From Patescibacteria group bacterium (GTDB taxonomy: Bacteria > Patescibacteriota > Minisyncoccia > UBA6257 > 02-FULL-45-10c): a DNA stretch of 35,819 bases. The notes under the pieces are model-generated. The model was not told the origin of the DNA and did not search any database. It was given only the letters and a program-made list of their open reading frames with translations. Every line of letters starts with the position of its first letter. Position 1 is the stretch's first letter. Below are positions 1 through 7,502 of the stretch, piece by piece. The translations under genes and the position numbers were made by a program. The DNA lies in NCBI GenBank assembly GCA_018969615.1, contig JAGWYA010000008.1:1-35819 (forward strand). The letters run 5' to 3'.

Positions 1-38
1 AAAAATTCCCCTCCGACCCGGGTCGGAGGGGAATTTTT
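1..38 (-). terminator. Intrinsic terminator after tsaD
   Basis: A nearly perfect palindrome (CCCCTCCGACC facing GGTCGGAGGGG) is flanked by A-runs and T-runs. Read on the minus strand it is a GC-rich hairpin followed by a U-tract just past the tsaD stop. The symmetry means it could also work for a plus-strand gene outside the window. Confidence 0.85.
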
Positions 39-40
39 TA

Positions 41-1087
41 TTAGAGCGAGAGCATGCCCTGCGCTTCCATACGCAGTTTTTTCTTTTTTGCCGCCGTGCG
101 GAGATAGGCGGCTGCGGCGATCATGGCCGCGTTGTCGGTGTTGTAGTGGAAGTCGGGGACGATAAAATGAGCCCGTAGTTCGTCGGCAGTGGTCCGTAGA
201 CGTTCCTGCAGAGGCTTATTGGCTGATACGCCTCCGCACAAGATGATCGTTTTTGCTTTGTATTCTTCCGCCGCTCGTTTTGTTTTTTTATTGAGCACAT
301 CCACGGCCGCTTCCTGAAATGAGGCGGCTACGTTTGCTTTGTTGGCCTTCGGATTATCGCGGAGATAATACAGGACGGATGTTTTCAATCCCGAGAAGCT
401 GAATTCGTAGTTCTTTTTATTGAGCATCGGGCGGGGGAATTTTATCGCATTCGGATCTCCCGTTGCGGCGATTTTTTGGATCTCCGGTCCGCCCGGGTAA
501 GGAAGGCCGATGATGCGGGCGACCTTGTCGAACGCTTCGCCGGCCGCATCGTCCAGCGTTTCGCCGAGGACGGTCCATTTGTTCATCGCGGTCATGCGAA
601 GAAGGATCGTGTGGCCGCCGCTGACGACGAGCGCGATCGCCGGGAATTTGATAGAGCGAGTAGGCAGTGGTCCGTGGGCAGTAGGTTTTTGCATCGGAAG
701 TAATGCAGAATAAAGATGCCCTTCCATATGATTCGCGCCGATGAGCGGCTTGTCATATTTTTTTGCGAGCTCCTGTGCGAAGGTGATACCGGTCCAGAGC
801 GCTGGCTCCAAGCCGGGGCCGACGGTGACGGCGATCGCGTCGATCTTTTTCATAACAGCGCTGCCGCCGATCCTTTTGAAAAGCTTCGGGAGGTTTTTCA
901 GGTGTTCTCGTTTGGCGAGGTTTGGAACGACACCGCCGAAGGGGCGGTGGATCGCGATCTGCGAGGAGATCAGGCTTTTTTCGACAACAAATTTTGGCGC
1001 ACGAAGACCGCCGCTGCAGCGCACGAGCGCAAGCGCAGTTTCATCACAGCTGGTTTCGATGGCGAGAATGGTTTTAGCGCGGGGCAT
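41..1087 (-). CDS. tsaD: tRNA N6-adenosine threonylcarbamoyltransferase TsaD
   Basis: 348 aa, close to the usual family length. TsaD (Kae1/Qri7/YgjD) transfers the threonylcarbamoyl group from TC-AMP to A37 of ANN-decoding tRNAs, working with TsaB and TsaE in bacteria. Visible signatures are the N-terminal ASKHA start AIETSCDETA (residues 9-18), the metal-binding HMEGH (His120, His124), VSGGHT (155-160), a GLKTS segment and the C-terminal NTDNAAMIA. The ATG overlaps the end of the upstream gene by 14 nt, so the two are probably cotranscribed and translationally coupled. An unusual Pro/Thr-rich stretch at about residues 132-146, between HMEGH and VSGGHT, is encoded by a repeat-like segment (648-690) that has a relative between genes near 9.9 kb. 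TsaB and TsaE are not in the window. Confidence 0.96.
   Translation of the reverse strand: MPRAKTILAIETSCDETALALVRCSGGLRAPKFVVEKSLISSQIAIHRPFGGVVPNLAKREHLKNLPKLFKRIGGSAVMKKIDAIAVTVGPGLEPALWTGITFAQELAKKYDKPLIGANHMEGHLYSALLPMQKPTAHGPLPTRSIKFPAIALVVSGGHTILLRMTAMNKWTVLGETLDDAAGEAFDKVARIIGLPYPGGPEIQKIAATGDPNAIKFPRPMLNKKNYEFSFSGLKTSVLYYLRDNPKANKANVAASFQEAAVDVLNKKTKRAAEEYKAKTIILCGGVSANKPLQERLRTTADELRAHFIVPDFHYNTDNAAMIAAAAYLRTAAKKKKLRMEAQGMLSL
648..690. repeat. Repeat-like in-frame insertion within tsaD
   Basis: Plus-strand sequence here contains GTAGGCAGTGGT followed by GGGCAGTAGGT, two imperfect copies of a GGCAGT unit preceded by TAGAGCGAG. It adds about 15 residues to TsaD in a loop between two conserved motifs without breaking the frame. 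A similar block (TAGAGCG followed by TAGGCAGTGGT) lies between genes near 9917-9972, which suggests a dispersed element. Confidence 0.45.
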
Positions 1088-1673
1088 TGGGACCGATGAT
1101 GACCTTCTTCTTTTCCTGGAGCTGCTTCGCGATCATTTTGGGAAGCACCTGCTTTGCATATCGCTCAATGGCTTCAAGATATTCTTTTTCCTTAAGATTG
1201 GGATCAGGAAGATCTTTTTCCTGGACGATGATGTCGCTCTTATAGCCTTCTTTCTGCGGATTGATCGTCAGGTCGAATGTCGCCCGGTAAATAGTCCCGT
1301 CTTCGTCCTGGTATTCTATAAATGCATCGACGCCGTGGAATTTATCGAGCGGCGTTCCGGAAGCGGTGTAAAAACGCAGGCGATCCATATCTTCGGGCGT
1401 CTCCAGTTTGAGAAGGTCCTGCAATGCGATCCGAATATCGCGCGCGAACGGTTTGTTGGGATTGGTCGGATCGTATGCGGGAAATTTTTTGGCGAGCTCA
1501 AGCGCGGATCGAAAGCGGATATAGTTATCCGTTTTTCCTGCTTTTGCTTCCTTCAACTGAGCGTCTCGAAGCGCTTTTTGGTAGTCAGGGTCTTTTGTGT
1601 TGACCTGGCCGATGAAGTCATGCTCAAAAAGATCGCCGGTCAGTTCATGCTGTGATTCAAAGCGATTTCTCAT
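1074..1673 (-). CDS. Unknown conserved-looking protein upstream of tsaD
   Basis: About 199 aa, not recognised. The start is set at the ATG at 1673: the longer frame to 1700 would run into tRNA-Glu, whose 3' end lies at 1693. The middle reads GVDAFIEYQDEDG...YRATFDLTINPQK...SDIIV. That alternation of an acidic residue, strands and a following lysine is faintly like a PD-(D/E)XK nuclease core, but this is weak and no function is assigned. The C-terminus is rich in Lys and Glu and probably helical. It overlaps the tsaD start by 14 nt and has no evident Shine-Dalgarno. Confidence 0.65.
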   Translation of the reverse strand: MRNRFESQHELTGDLFEHDFIGQVNTKDPDYQKALRDAQLKEAKAGKTDNYIRFRSALELAKKFPAYDPTNPNKPFARDIRIALQDLLKLETPEDMDRLRFYTASGTPLDKFHGVDAFIEYQDEDGTIYRATFDLTINPQKEGYKSDIIVQEKDLPDPNLKEKEYLEAIERYAKQVLPKMIAKQLQEKKKVIIGPNAPR

Positions 1674-1692
1674 GGAAGTAATAAATAAGAGT

Positions 1693-1765
1693 AGTGCCAT
1701 CGGGATTCGAACCCGAGTTTCCGCCGTGAAAGGGCAGCGTCCTAGGCCAGGCTAGACGATGGCAC
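1693..1765 (-). tRNA. tRNA-Glu (anticodon UUC)
   Basis: 73 nt on the minus strand. The acceptor arms GTGCCAT and ATGGCAC pair fully. The anticodon stem CTGCC/GGCGG closes the loop CTTTCAC with anticodon TTC. The T arm contains GGTTCGAATCC. CCA is not encoded, so it must be added after transcription. The 5' end lies only six bases from the long palindrome at 1771-2040, so any minus-strand promoter sits in or beyond that element. Confidence 0.95.
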
Positions 1766-1770
1766 CATAT

Positions 1771-2040
1771 AGAATCTATCCCAATAATAATCCCATAACG
1801 CGATACAAGCCAATTTCGTTCAGAACAAGAAAAGAGGAGGAAATCGTAGTTTTACTACCTTTCCGACGATTGACGCGGTTATGAAGGAAAGTGGCTGTAT
1901 CCCTCTGGGTTGCTGTCTCAATTGAAAATTTCTTTGTTGCCCCTCCTCGCGGTGGCTTCAACCACGAGCTCATCAGGGCGCCTCGAAATTTTCAATTTAT
2001 TTCAGCAACGCGTTTGAGGATTATTATTGGGATAGATTCT
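1771..2040. repeat. 270-nt element with 23-bp perfect terminal inverted repeats
   Basis: Bases 1771-1793 are the exact reverse complement of 2018-2040. After three mismatches a further six bases (AACGCG/CGCGTT) also pair. Inside, ATTGAAAATTTC near 1921 faces GAAATTTTCAAT near 1985, giving a nested inverted repeat. No convincing gene lies inside. It could be a MITE-like mobile palindrome or a long structured RNA beside the tRNA gene. It lacks recognisable RNase P, tmRNA or SRP RNA motifs. Confidence 0.7.
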
Positions 2041-2113
2041 CAATTATCTTAACTTAAAATACGGGATTTTGACATGGAAGTCAAAGCAGCGGGGAAAAGC
2101 GCCGGAAGCAGTG

Positions 2114-2122
2114 TGATATACT
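2114..2122 (+). promoter_or_regulatory. Extended -10 promoter of the doxX-like gene
   Basis: TGaTATACT is an extended -10 with the box at 2117-2122. The ATG begins only seven bases downstream at 2129, so the mRNA would be leaderless or nearly so. There is no good -35 at 17 bp. A TTGACA at 2069-2074 is too far away to pair with this -10. Confidence 0.6.
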
Positions 2123-2128
2123 AAAAGC

Positions 2129-2530
2129 ATGATCTATCCGTTAATGGTCTTCGGTGATTGGACGCATTTTATTCTGCGCGTGACGGTTGCAGCGATCTTT
2201 TTGGTCCATGGCTGGCCGAAGTTCTCTTCGCTCAAGTCTACGGCTGAGAATTTCAATGCAATGGGGTTCCGTCCCGGGAAGTTCTGGGCGGCGTTTATCG
2301 CAACGATCGAAGTGCTTGGCGGCTTGCTCCTGCTGATCGGTTTGGGGACCCAGGTTGTCGCGTTGGTGCTTGTTTTCGAAATGATCGTTTCGACCTTATG
2401 GAAAGTTCGCCGGGGCGAGCCGTTCTTGGGCGGATGTGAGCTTGATATCCTGCTGATCGCTGTTCTTTTGGTCTTGGCGACCTGGGGCGGCGGCGTCTTC
2501 GGCGCCGATAATGCGTTCCGTCTTTGGTAG
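2129..2530 (+). CDS. DoxX family membrane protein
   Basis: 133 aa with four hydrophobic segments (about residues 10-28, 50-70, 72-90 and 102-122), the normal size and topology of DoxX/SURF4-like proteins. Characteristic features are ILRVTVAAIFLVHGWPKF near the N-terminus, the G-rich EVLGGLLLLIGLGT in helix 2 and a polar loop before helix 4. The family is implicated in redox and thiol metabolism, but the biochemical role of this member cannot be read from sequence. Its own promoter sits directly upstream and its own terminator directly downstream, so it is a single-gene unit. Confidence 0.85.
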   Translation: MIYPLMVFGDWTHFILRVTVAAIFLVHGWPKFSSLKSTAENFNAMGFRPGKFWAAFIATIEVLGGLLLLIGLGTQVVALVLVFEMIVSTLWKVRRGEPFLGGCELDILLIAVLLVLATWGGGVFGADNAFRLW

Positions 2531-2552
2531 AGCATCAGCCTGCAGTATCCAG

Positions 2553-2583
2553 ATAAAATCCCCCGCGTGAGGGGTTTTATTTT
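2553..2583 (+). terminator. Intrinsic terminator after doxX-like gene
   Basis: ATAAAATCCCCC and AGGGGTTTTAT form a hairpin followed by TTTATTTT, 20-odd bases after the stop at 2530. Confidence 0.85.
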
Positions 2584-2598
2584 GGCCCTTTTCAGTTT

Positions 2599-4083
2599 AT
2601 GATGGAAGGCACTATGAACCGCATGTTCGAGTTCGTGCCCGGTACGCTTTCCTGGGCGACGCTCATTTTGATGGTCCTTCTTTCCTGGCAGAAGCCGGTG
2701 TGGGTCGCTTTCTTCATTATCGTGTTTGACACCTACTGGCTGTGCAAGTCGGTGTATCTTTCGCTCCACTTGCGTTCGACGTTCCAGCAGATGAAGCAGG
2801 CAAAGGCGACACCCTGGCTGCAAAAATTGGAGATCTTCGCGCATTGGAAATCAGTGCGCCACTTGGTGATCCTGCCGATGGCGACTGAACCGTACGAGGT
2901 TGTGCGGGATTCCCTGGCAAGCATCGCGCAGAGCAATTATCCGAAAGAGAACATCTTGATCGTACTGGGGATCGAAGCGCGTGCGGGCGCTGCCGCGCAG
3001 GCGACCGCGAAAAAAGCCTTGCAAGAGTTCGGGTCCGCATTTCCGCATTTTTTGGTCACCGAGCATCCTGCTGATCTCCCGGGTGAAGTGCCGGGCAAGG
3101 GTTCGAACGAAGCGTTTGCGGCCGAACAGGCGCGGATCAAGCTGATCGATGCGCTGCATATCCCGTATGAACAGGTGTTGGTGTCGGTGTTCGATGTCGA
3201 TACGCACGTGTATCCGGAATATTTCGGATGCCTGACGTATCATTTTCTGACCGCCGAACATCCGCAACGTTCGAGCTACCAGCCGATCCCGCTGTTCACG
3301 AACAATATCTATCAGGCCCCATCGCTCGCCCGGGTCATCTCGTTCTCGGCGACGTTCTGGCAGATGATGCAGCAGTCCCGTCCGGAGCGGCTGACGACGT
3401 TCTCCTCGCATGCGATGCCGCTGCCGGCATTGATCGAGATCGGTTATTGGCAGAAGGACATCGTTTCGGAGGATTCGCGGATCTTTTGGCAGTGCTATCT
3501 CCATTATCACGGCGACTGGCGGGTCGTGCCGCTGTTCTATCCGGTCTCGATGGATGCCAATGTCGCCGAGACGTTCTGGGGGACGATGGTGAATTTATAT
3601 AAACAGCAGCGCCGGTGGGCGTGGGGCGCCGAGAACGTTCCCTATATGTTCTCCGGTTTTATGCGGGATCCCGCGATCTCGCTTCGGGCGAAATGGTACT
3701 GGGTCGCCAATGCGATCGAGGGATTTCATTCGTGGGCGACGAACTCGCTGATCATTTTTGCGCTCGGCTGGCTGCCGGTGCTGGTGGGTGGCGCCGCTTT
3801 CGGACAGACCATCCTTTCGTATAATTTGCCGAATATCACGCGCTGGATCATGACCTTTGCAAGCATCGGTATCGTGAGCTCGGCGGTGCTGAGCGTCGCG
3901 CTCCTTCCGCCGCGTGAAGAACGGATCAAGCTGCATCACTACGCATGGTACCTGCTTGAGTGGGCGCTTATGCCGATCACGCTTATTGTTTTCGGCGCGT
4001 TCCCGGCGCTTGATGCACAGACCCGTTTGATGCTCGGCGGGAAGTACCGGCTGGGTTTCTGGGTGACACCCAAGAATAGGTAA
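2599..4083 (+). CDS. Membrane glycosyltransferase family 2-like protein
   Basis: 494 aa from the first ATG. A later ATG at 2614, preceded by GGAAGG, is an equally plausible start (489 aa). Topology is two N-terminal transmembrane helices (about residues 15-50), a cytoplasmic GT-A catalytic domain (about 85-330) and two or three C-terminal helices (about 375-475). Within the domain are the metal and donor-binding FDVDTHV (about residue 198), the acceptor or base motif EDSRIFW (about 293) and QQRRWAWG (about 335), equivalent to the QxxRW motif of processive GT2 enzymes such as cellulose and hyaluronan synthases. It probably builds or exports a surface polysaccharide or glycolipid; the sugar cannot be predicted. 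No terminator separates it from the promoter at 4092. Confidence 0.85.
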   Translation: MMEGTMNRMFEFVPGTLSWATLILMVLLSWQKPVWVAFFIIVFDTYWLCKSVYLSLHLRSTFQQMKQAKATPWLQKLEIFAHWKSVRHLVILPMATEPYEVVRDSLASIAQSNYPKENILIVLGIEARAGAAAQATAKKALQEFGSAFPHFLVTEHPADLPGEVPGKGSNEAFAAEQARIKLIDALHIPYEQVLVSVFDVDTHVYPEYFGCLTYHFLTAEHPQRSSYQPIPLFTNNIYQAPSLARVISFSATFWQMMQQSRPERLTTFSSHAMPLPALIEIGYWQKDIVSEDSRIFWQCYLHYHGDWRVVPLFYPVSMDANVAETFWGTMVNLYKQQRRWAWGAENVPYMFSGFMRDPAISLRAKWYWVANAIEGFHSWATNSLIIFALGWLPVLVGGAAFGQTILSYNLPNITRWIMTFASIGIVSSAVLSVALLPPREERIKLHHYAWYLLEWALMPITLIVFGAFPALDAQTRLMLGGKYRLGFWVTPKNR

Positions 4084-4091
4084 ACACCTTC

Positions 4092-4120
4092 TTGACGCGC
4101 GTTAGGCGTTCCCGTACACT
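4092..4120 (+). promoter_or_regulatory. Sigma70-type promoter
   Basis: TTGACG (4092-4097), a 17-bp spacer, then TACACT (4115-4120). It drives the 94-aa gene at 4159 with a leader of roughly 30 nt containing AGGGGAT as ribosome binding site. Confidence 0.75.
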
Positions 4121-4158
4121 GTGCTATTAGAACTTCGAATGACTTAGGGGATAGATCA

Positions 4159-4443
4159 ATGGAGAAGCGCATTCAGGATCTTCAGATGGCGCTTGCGCAG
4201 CGCGAAGGCGTCATGCGCATTTCGGTCGATCGTGATCCGATCGGCGGCTTGAGCGGGCATGATTCCGTCATCGATCGTACGGTGTTCAATGTGGTCCTCG
4301 TTCCGACCCAGCAAAACGTCGATGATCACAAGTCGTTCACGGAATTCTTCTGGCGTGAAGCGAAGAAGCTGGACCTTCACCATGACAGCGTCTCGCTTGA
4401 GATCCGCGAAGACGACCGTTTGCCCTTCGATCCTCCGAACTAA
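4159..4443 (+). CDS. Small unknown soluble protein (94 aa)
   Basis: Not recognised. It begins MEKRIQDLQMALAQREG, which is probably an amphipathic helix. Alternating hydrophobic stretches (VMRISVD, VFNVVLVPT, VSLEIRE) suggest a small alpha/beta fold, and no membrane segment or signal peptide is visible. The start is supported by AGGGGAT about eight bases upstream and by the promoter at 4092-4120. It forms a single-gene unit closed by the terminator at 4451-4479. Confidence 0.7.
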   Translation: MEKRIQDLQMALAQREGVMRISVDRDPIGGLSGHDSVIDRTVFNVVLVPTQQNVDDHKSFTEFFWREAKKLDLHHDSVSLEIREDDRLPFDPPN

Positions 4444-4450
4444 CATTCCA

Positions 4451-4479
4451 TCTCCCGACTTCGGTCGGGGGATTTTTTA
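4451..4479 (+). terminator. Intrinsic terminator fused to the next promoter
   Basis: TCTCCCGAC-TTCG-GTCGGGGGA hairpin followed by TTTTTTATT. The last T of the tract is the first base of the -35 box TTGCAA at 4480. Confidence 0.85.
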
Positions 4480-4508
4480 TTGCAATTTTGGGTTTCCTGC
4501 GATAGGCT
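4480..4508 (+). promoter_or_regulatory. Sigma70-type promoter overlapping the upstream terminator tail
   Basis: TTGCAA (4480-4485), a 17-bp spacer and TAGGCT (4503-4508). Because the apparent first ATG of the downstream frame (4480) lies in this -35 box, translation must start later, at 4543. Confidence 0.7.
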
Positions 4509-4542
4509 CCAAAGAGCATATCGAAAGCAGAATGAGCGTGAC

Positions 4543-5187
4543 ATGATCGACCTCCAGAACGTCGAACCGCTCGTGCCAAAGCATTTCCGATACGATCCGG
4601 AGACGAACCACATTGACCTTTCGTGTACTGAAATGGCGAAGCTCTCTGAGACGGACAGCAAAGATCCGTATGCTTATCGCTGTACCGATGCGCACTGCAA
4701 GCTGACCTATAACAAGTTCGCTTTTGCCGGCTATTATCGTGATCCGAGCCTGCCAAAGCCGGAGCGTGATTATCCGGATAACGTTCTTCCGAAAATGCGC
4801 GTGTGCCAGCCGAGGTGTGCGGTTCTGAAACTGGATCCGGGCGGCGAGTTCTACTCCTGTACCGCATGCTATGGGATCTACATAAAGAACCCGAACTTCT
4901 CGGTCACAGAACAGCCCCGGGATTGGCTCATGCAAGACAAGGCGGTCCTGAAGTACCTGCTTTTGTGGGCGATGAGCTCCGCCGTCGAACTTCGGACGCA
5001 TCTGAGGTCTCTCGGACGGCAGCTTACGCTCGAAGAGTCGTGGCAGAAGAAACAGCTCGAAAAGAGCGAAAAGGAATTCATGAGCGAAATTCTCGTTCAT
5101 TGCCTCATCGATCAGAAGTGCGTCGATGATCCTCAGCGATACATCCTTAAAAATCGCTTCAAGGAGGGGCAAGAGGAAGAGGAGTAA
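4543..5187 (+). CDS. Unknown Cys-rich protein (about 214 aa), possible zinc ribbon
   Basis: Not recognised. The ATG at 4543 (MIDLQNVEPLV) is chosen because the upstream in-frame ATG at 4480 lies inside the promoter. Two Cys clusters stand out: CTDAHC in the first third, then CQPRC followed about 12 residues later by CTACYG. Four or more cysteines at these spacings suggest bound zinc, which is inferred. The C-terminal third is a charged helix (EESWQKKQLEKSEKEF), and the tail is Glu-rich (EGQEEEE). No membrane segment is seen. It is a single-gene unit with its own promoter and terminator. Confidence 0.7.
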   Translation: MIDLQNVEPLVPKHFRYDPETNHIDLSCTEMAKLSETDSKDPYAYRCTDAHCKLTYNKFAFAGYYRDPSLPKPERDYPDNVLPKMRVCQPRCAVLKLDPGGEFYSCTACYGIYIKNPNFSVTEQPRDWLMQDKAVLKYLLLWAMSSAVELRTHLRSLGRQLTLEESWQKKQLEKSEKEFMSEILVHCLIDQKCVDDPQRYILKNRFKEGQEEEE

Positions 5188-5192
5188 AAATC

Positions 5193-5219
5193 AAAACACC
5201 CCCGGCGGGGTGTTTTTTC
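5193..5219. terminator. Bidirectional terminator between convergent genes
   Basis: AAAACACCCC-CGGC-GGGGTGTTTT is a perfect 10-bp stem with an A-run on one side and a T-run on the other, so it can stop both the plus-strand gene ending at 5187 and ftsK coming from the right. Confidence 0.9.
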
Positions 5220-5220
5220 T

Positions 5221-7428
5221 TTACGGCATTTCCGGATCCTTATCAATGAAGACCTGGCGAGGTTTTGCGCCATCGCCCGGACCAACCACTCCTTTTTCTT
5301 CCATGATGTCGAGCAGGCGCGCGGCGCGGGCATAGCCGATCGCGAGGCGCCGCTGAAGGAGGGACGCGGACGCTTTCTGCGCTTCGCGGACCACCGCGAC
5401 CGCTTCGTCATACATGTCGTCCTCGTCGTCACCGCCCGCATAGTCATCGAAGTTGATATCCCGGTTCCCGCCTGCCGCTTCGAATTTCTTGCCGAGCGTC
5501 GGGTTCTTATCCTCTTCCTCGTCTTTTTTCATGACCGGTCCGACGAAGAAATTATTGTTGCGGATATAATCGGTGACCTTGTGTAGCTCTTCTTCGCTGA
5601 CATAGGCGCCCTGGATACGTTTTGGTTTGGAAAGTTCCGCCGAGACGAACAGCATATCGCCGCCGCCGAGCAGTTTTTCTGCGCCGGAGGTGTCGAGGAT
5701 CGTACGGGAATCGATCTGGCTTGCCACCTGCAACGCCATGCGGGAGGTAATGTTCGCTTTGATGAGACCGGTGATAACCTCGACGGACGGACGCTGGGTC
5801 GCGAGCACGAGATGGATGCCGGTCGCGCGCGCCATCTGCGCGAGGCGGACGATCGATGATTCAATGTCGCGGCCGTAGGTCGTCATAAGATCGGCGAGCT
5901 CGTCGACGACGATCAGGATATACGGCATTTTTTCTTCCGGATGGGATTTATTGAAGCTCTTGATATCCCGGACGCCCGCGCCCTGCAGTTTTTCATAGCG
6001 CTGCTCCATTTCCTGGATCGCCCATTTGAACACGCCAAGCGCTTTCTTTCCTTCCGTGATGACCGGCGAGATCAGATGCGGGATGTCGTTATACATGGTG
6101 AGCTCCACGCGCTTCGGATCAATGAGAAGCAGACGGAGCGAATCGGGGCCGTTCTTATAAAGCAGCGAGATGAGAAGCGCCTGGATCGCGACTGATTTTC
6201 CGCTGCCGGTCGCGCCGGCGATCAGAAGGTGCGGCATTTTGGCGATGTCGGCAATGACCGGTTCGCCGCTGACGTCGCGGCCCAGAACGAAACCGAGCTG
6301 TCCCGATCCGGTGAACTCAGGGAAGCTCATGAGGCTGCCGAGGCGGACGATCGCGGCTGATTTGTTCGGCACCTCGATGCCCACAAGCGATTTGCCCGGG
6401 ATCGGCGCTTCGATACGGATCGGATGCGCAGCGAGCGCCAAAGCGAGGTCCTGGTTGAGCGCCGTGATGCGGGCGAGTTTGATGCCCTCCGCCGGTTTCA
6501 AGGTGTAGCGGGTGACTTTCGGTCCGATGCTGATCTCGCCCATTTCTACGGGGATGCCGAAGCTCTCAAGGGTCCGTTTGATGATGTTTGCGTTCGCGCG
6601 AAGATCGCCGGATGTCGGTTTTTCGATGGTCGATTTCAATAAGTTCAGCGGCGGAGCGTCATAGGCCGCACTGGTAGTTGTCGCGGTCTGCGCTCCTTTT
6701 TTCGGCGTGAAGAACGCTTTCGGGTTGTTCACCTTCAGTTCGATCACCTCGTCCGCCTCTTCTTTCGCTTTCTTCTTATCCTTTTCTTTTTCCGCCGCTG
6801 CCGGTTTCGGCTCATGTGTTTCCGGTTTTGCGGCCGCGGACGTGAACGCATCCGCATTCTTTACGATCAGTTGCGGTTCCGGTTTCTGCTCCGCTTCTTT
6901 TTCCAGCGCCTCCTCTTCTTTCTCGCTGCGCAACCGGAGCGGAATGTTCATCGTGAGCAAAAGCGAAATGACCAGGAGCGTGGATGTGATGACGATCCCA
7001 CCCACAGTGCCGAAGAAGTTCTGGATACCGCCCACCCAGGACCCGATCAGTCCGCCCTGGCCTGCGGAGAGGATGTCGATCAGGCCGAGGCCTGAGGCGA
7101 CGAAGAGCGCTCCGCCGAAGAGCATCATGCCTATCTTTTTATCCTTCTTTTCTTTCATGGTCAGAAAAACGCCGGCCATGATCAGGAAGATCGTCGGGAA
7201 AAGATAGTAGCCGATGCCAAAGAGGCTGGTAAGTCCGGCGAAGATCTCATCGCCGACCGGTCCCGCATTATGGACGCTCGCCAGGATCAGGATCACCGCT
7301 GCAGCGATGAGCGCGACCGCAAGGACGCCGCGTTCTGTTTCCGGACTGACCTGATCGCGGAGCGCTTTGAGCTTTTCTCCGACGGACGGACCCGAGGGGG
7401 TGCGTTGTTTTTTATTTTTCTTGGCCAT
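5221..7428 (-). CDS. ftsK: DNA translocase FtsK/SpoIIIE
   Basis: About 735 aa from the ATG at 7428 (MAKKNKKQRT); an upstream ATG at 7467 is less likely because it overlaps the divergent promoter region. FtsK is the hexameric septal motor that pumps chromosome ends into daughter cells and coordinates dimer resolution. Domains in order: four transmembrane helices (about residues 35-185); a charged linker; the alpha/beta motor with Walker A GATGSGKSVAI (about residue 400), LLLIDPKRVEL and Walker B ILIVVDELADLM; then the C-terminal gamma winged helix that reads KOPS DNA (DEAVAVVREAQKASASLLQ...GYARAARLLDIMEEKGVVGP). All core motifs are present. The linker is much shorter than in E. coli FtsK and closer to SpoIIIE. 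Confidence 0.95.
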   Translation of the reverse strand: MAKKNKKQRTPSGPSVGEKLKALRDQVSPETERGVLAVALIAAAVILILASVHNAGPVGDEIFAGLTSLFGIGYYLFPTIFLIMAGVFLTMKEKKDKKIGMMLFGGALFVASGLGLIDILSAGQGGLIGSWVGGIQNFFGTVGGIVITSTLLVISLLLTMNIPLRLRSEKEEEALEKEAEQKPEPQLIVKNADAFTSAAAKPETHEPKPAAAEKEKDKKKAKEEADEVIELKVNNPKAFFTPKKGAQTATTTSAAYDAPPLNLLKSTIEKPTSGDLRANANIIKRTLESFGIPVEMGEISIGPKVTRYTLKPAEGIKLARITALNQDLALALAAHPIRIEAPIPGKSLVGIEVPNKSAAIVRLGSLMSFPEFTGSGQLGFVLGRDVSGEPVIADIAKMPHLLIAGATGSGKSVAIQALLISLLYKNGPDSLRLLLIDPKRVELTMYNDIPHLISPVITEGKKALGVFKWAIQEMEQRYEKLQGAGVRDIKSFNKSHPEEKMPYILIVVDELADLMTTYGRDIESSIVRLAQMARATGIHLVLATQRPSVEVITGLIKANITSRMALQVASQIDSRTILDTSGAEKLLGGGDMLFVSAELSKPKRIQGAYVSEEELHKVTDYIRNNNFFVGPVMKKDEEEDKNPTLGKKFEAAGGNRDINFDDYAGGDDEDDMYDEAVAVVREAQKASASLLQRRLAIGYARAARLLDIMEEKGVVGPGDGAKPRQVFIDKDPEMP

Positions 7429-7490
7429 AGCAGGATAGATATAGTGTATTGTAGCAATTTTGCGCACGGAAAAGAAATTGGATACTGGAG

Positions 7491-7496
7491 TATACT
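7491..7496 (+). promoter_or_regulatory. -10 box of the phosphohexomutase gene
   Basis: TATACT ends seven bases before the ATG at 7503, implying a leaderless or nearly leaderless transcript. No strong -35 is visible at the usual distance. The ftsK promoter must lie in the same short divergent spacer. Confidence 0.45.
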
Positions 7497-7502
7497 GGGA
7501 AT

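Noticed and set aside
741-1655. 304-codon plus-strand frame across tsaD and its neighbour
   Set aside because: Antisense to two minus-strand genes, one of them certain (TsaD); no motif or start signal.
1776-1973. Small minus-strand frame (65 codons) inside the 270-nt palindrome
   Set aside because: No ribosome binding site, no recognisable sequence, and it overlaps the palindrome arms.
1771-2040. RNase P RNA or tmRNA in the 270-nt palindrome
   Set aside because: The GAGGAGGAAAT stretch slightly resembles an RNase P core block, but the partner motifs are missing; no tRNA-like domain or tag frame for tmRNA.
2069-2074. TTGACA as -35 of the doxX-like gene
   Set aside because: It lies 42 bp from the TATACT box and there is no -10 at 16-18 bp; it belongs to a small hairpin with TGTCAA-like pairing.
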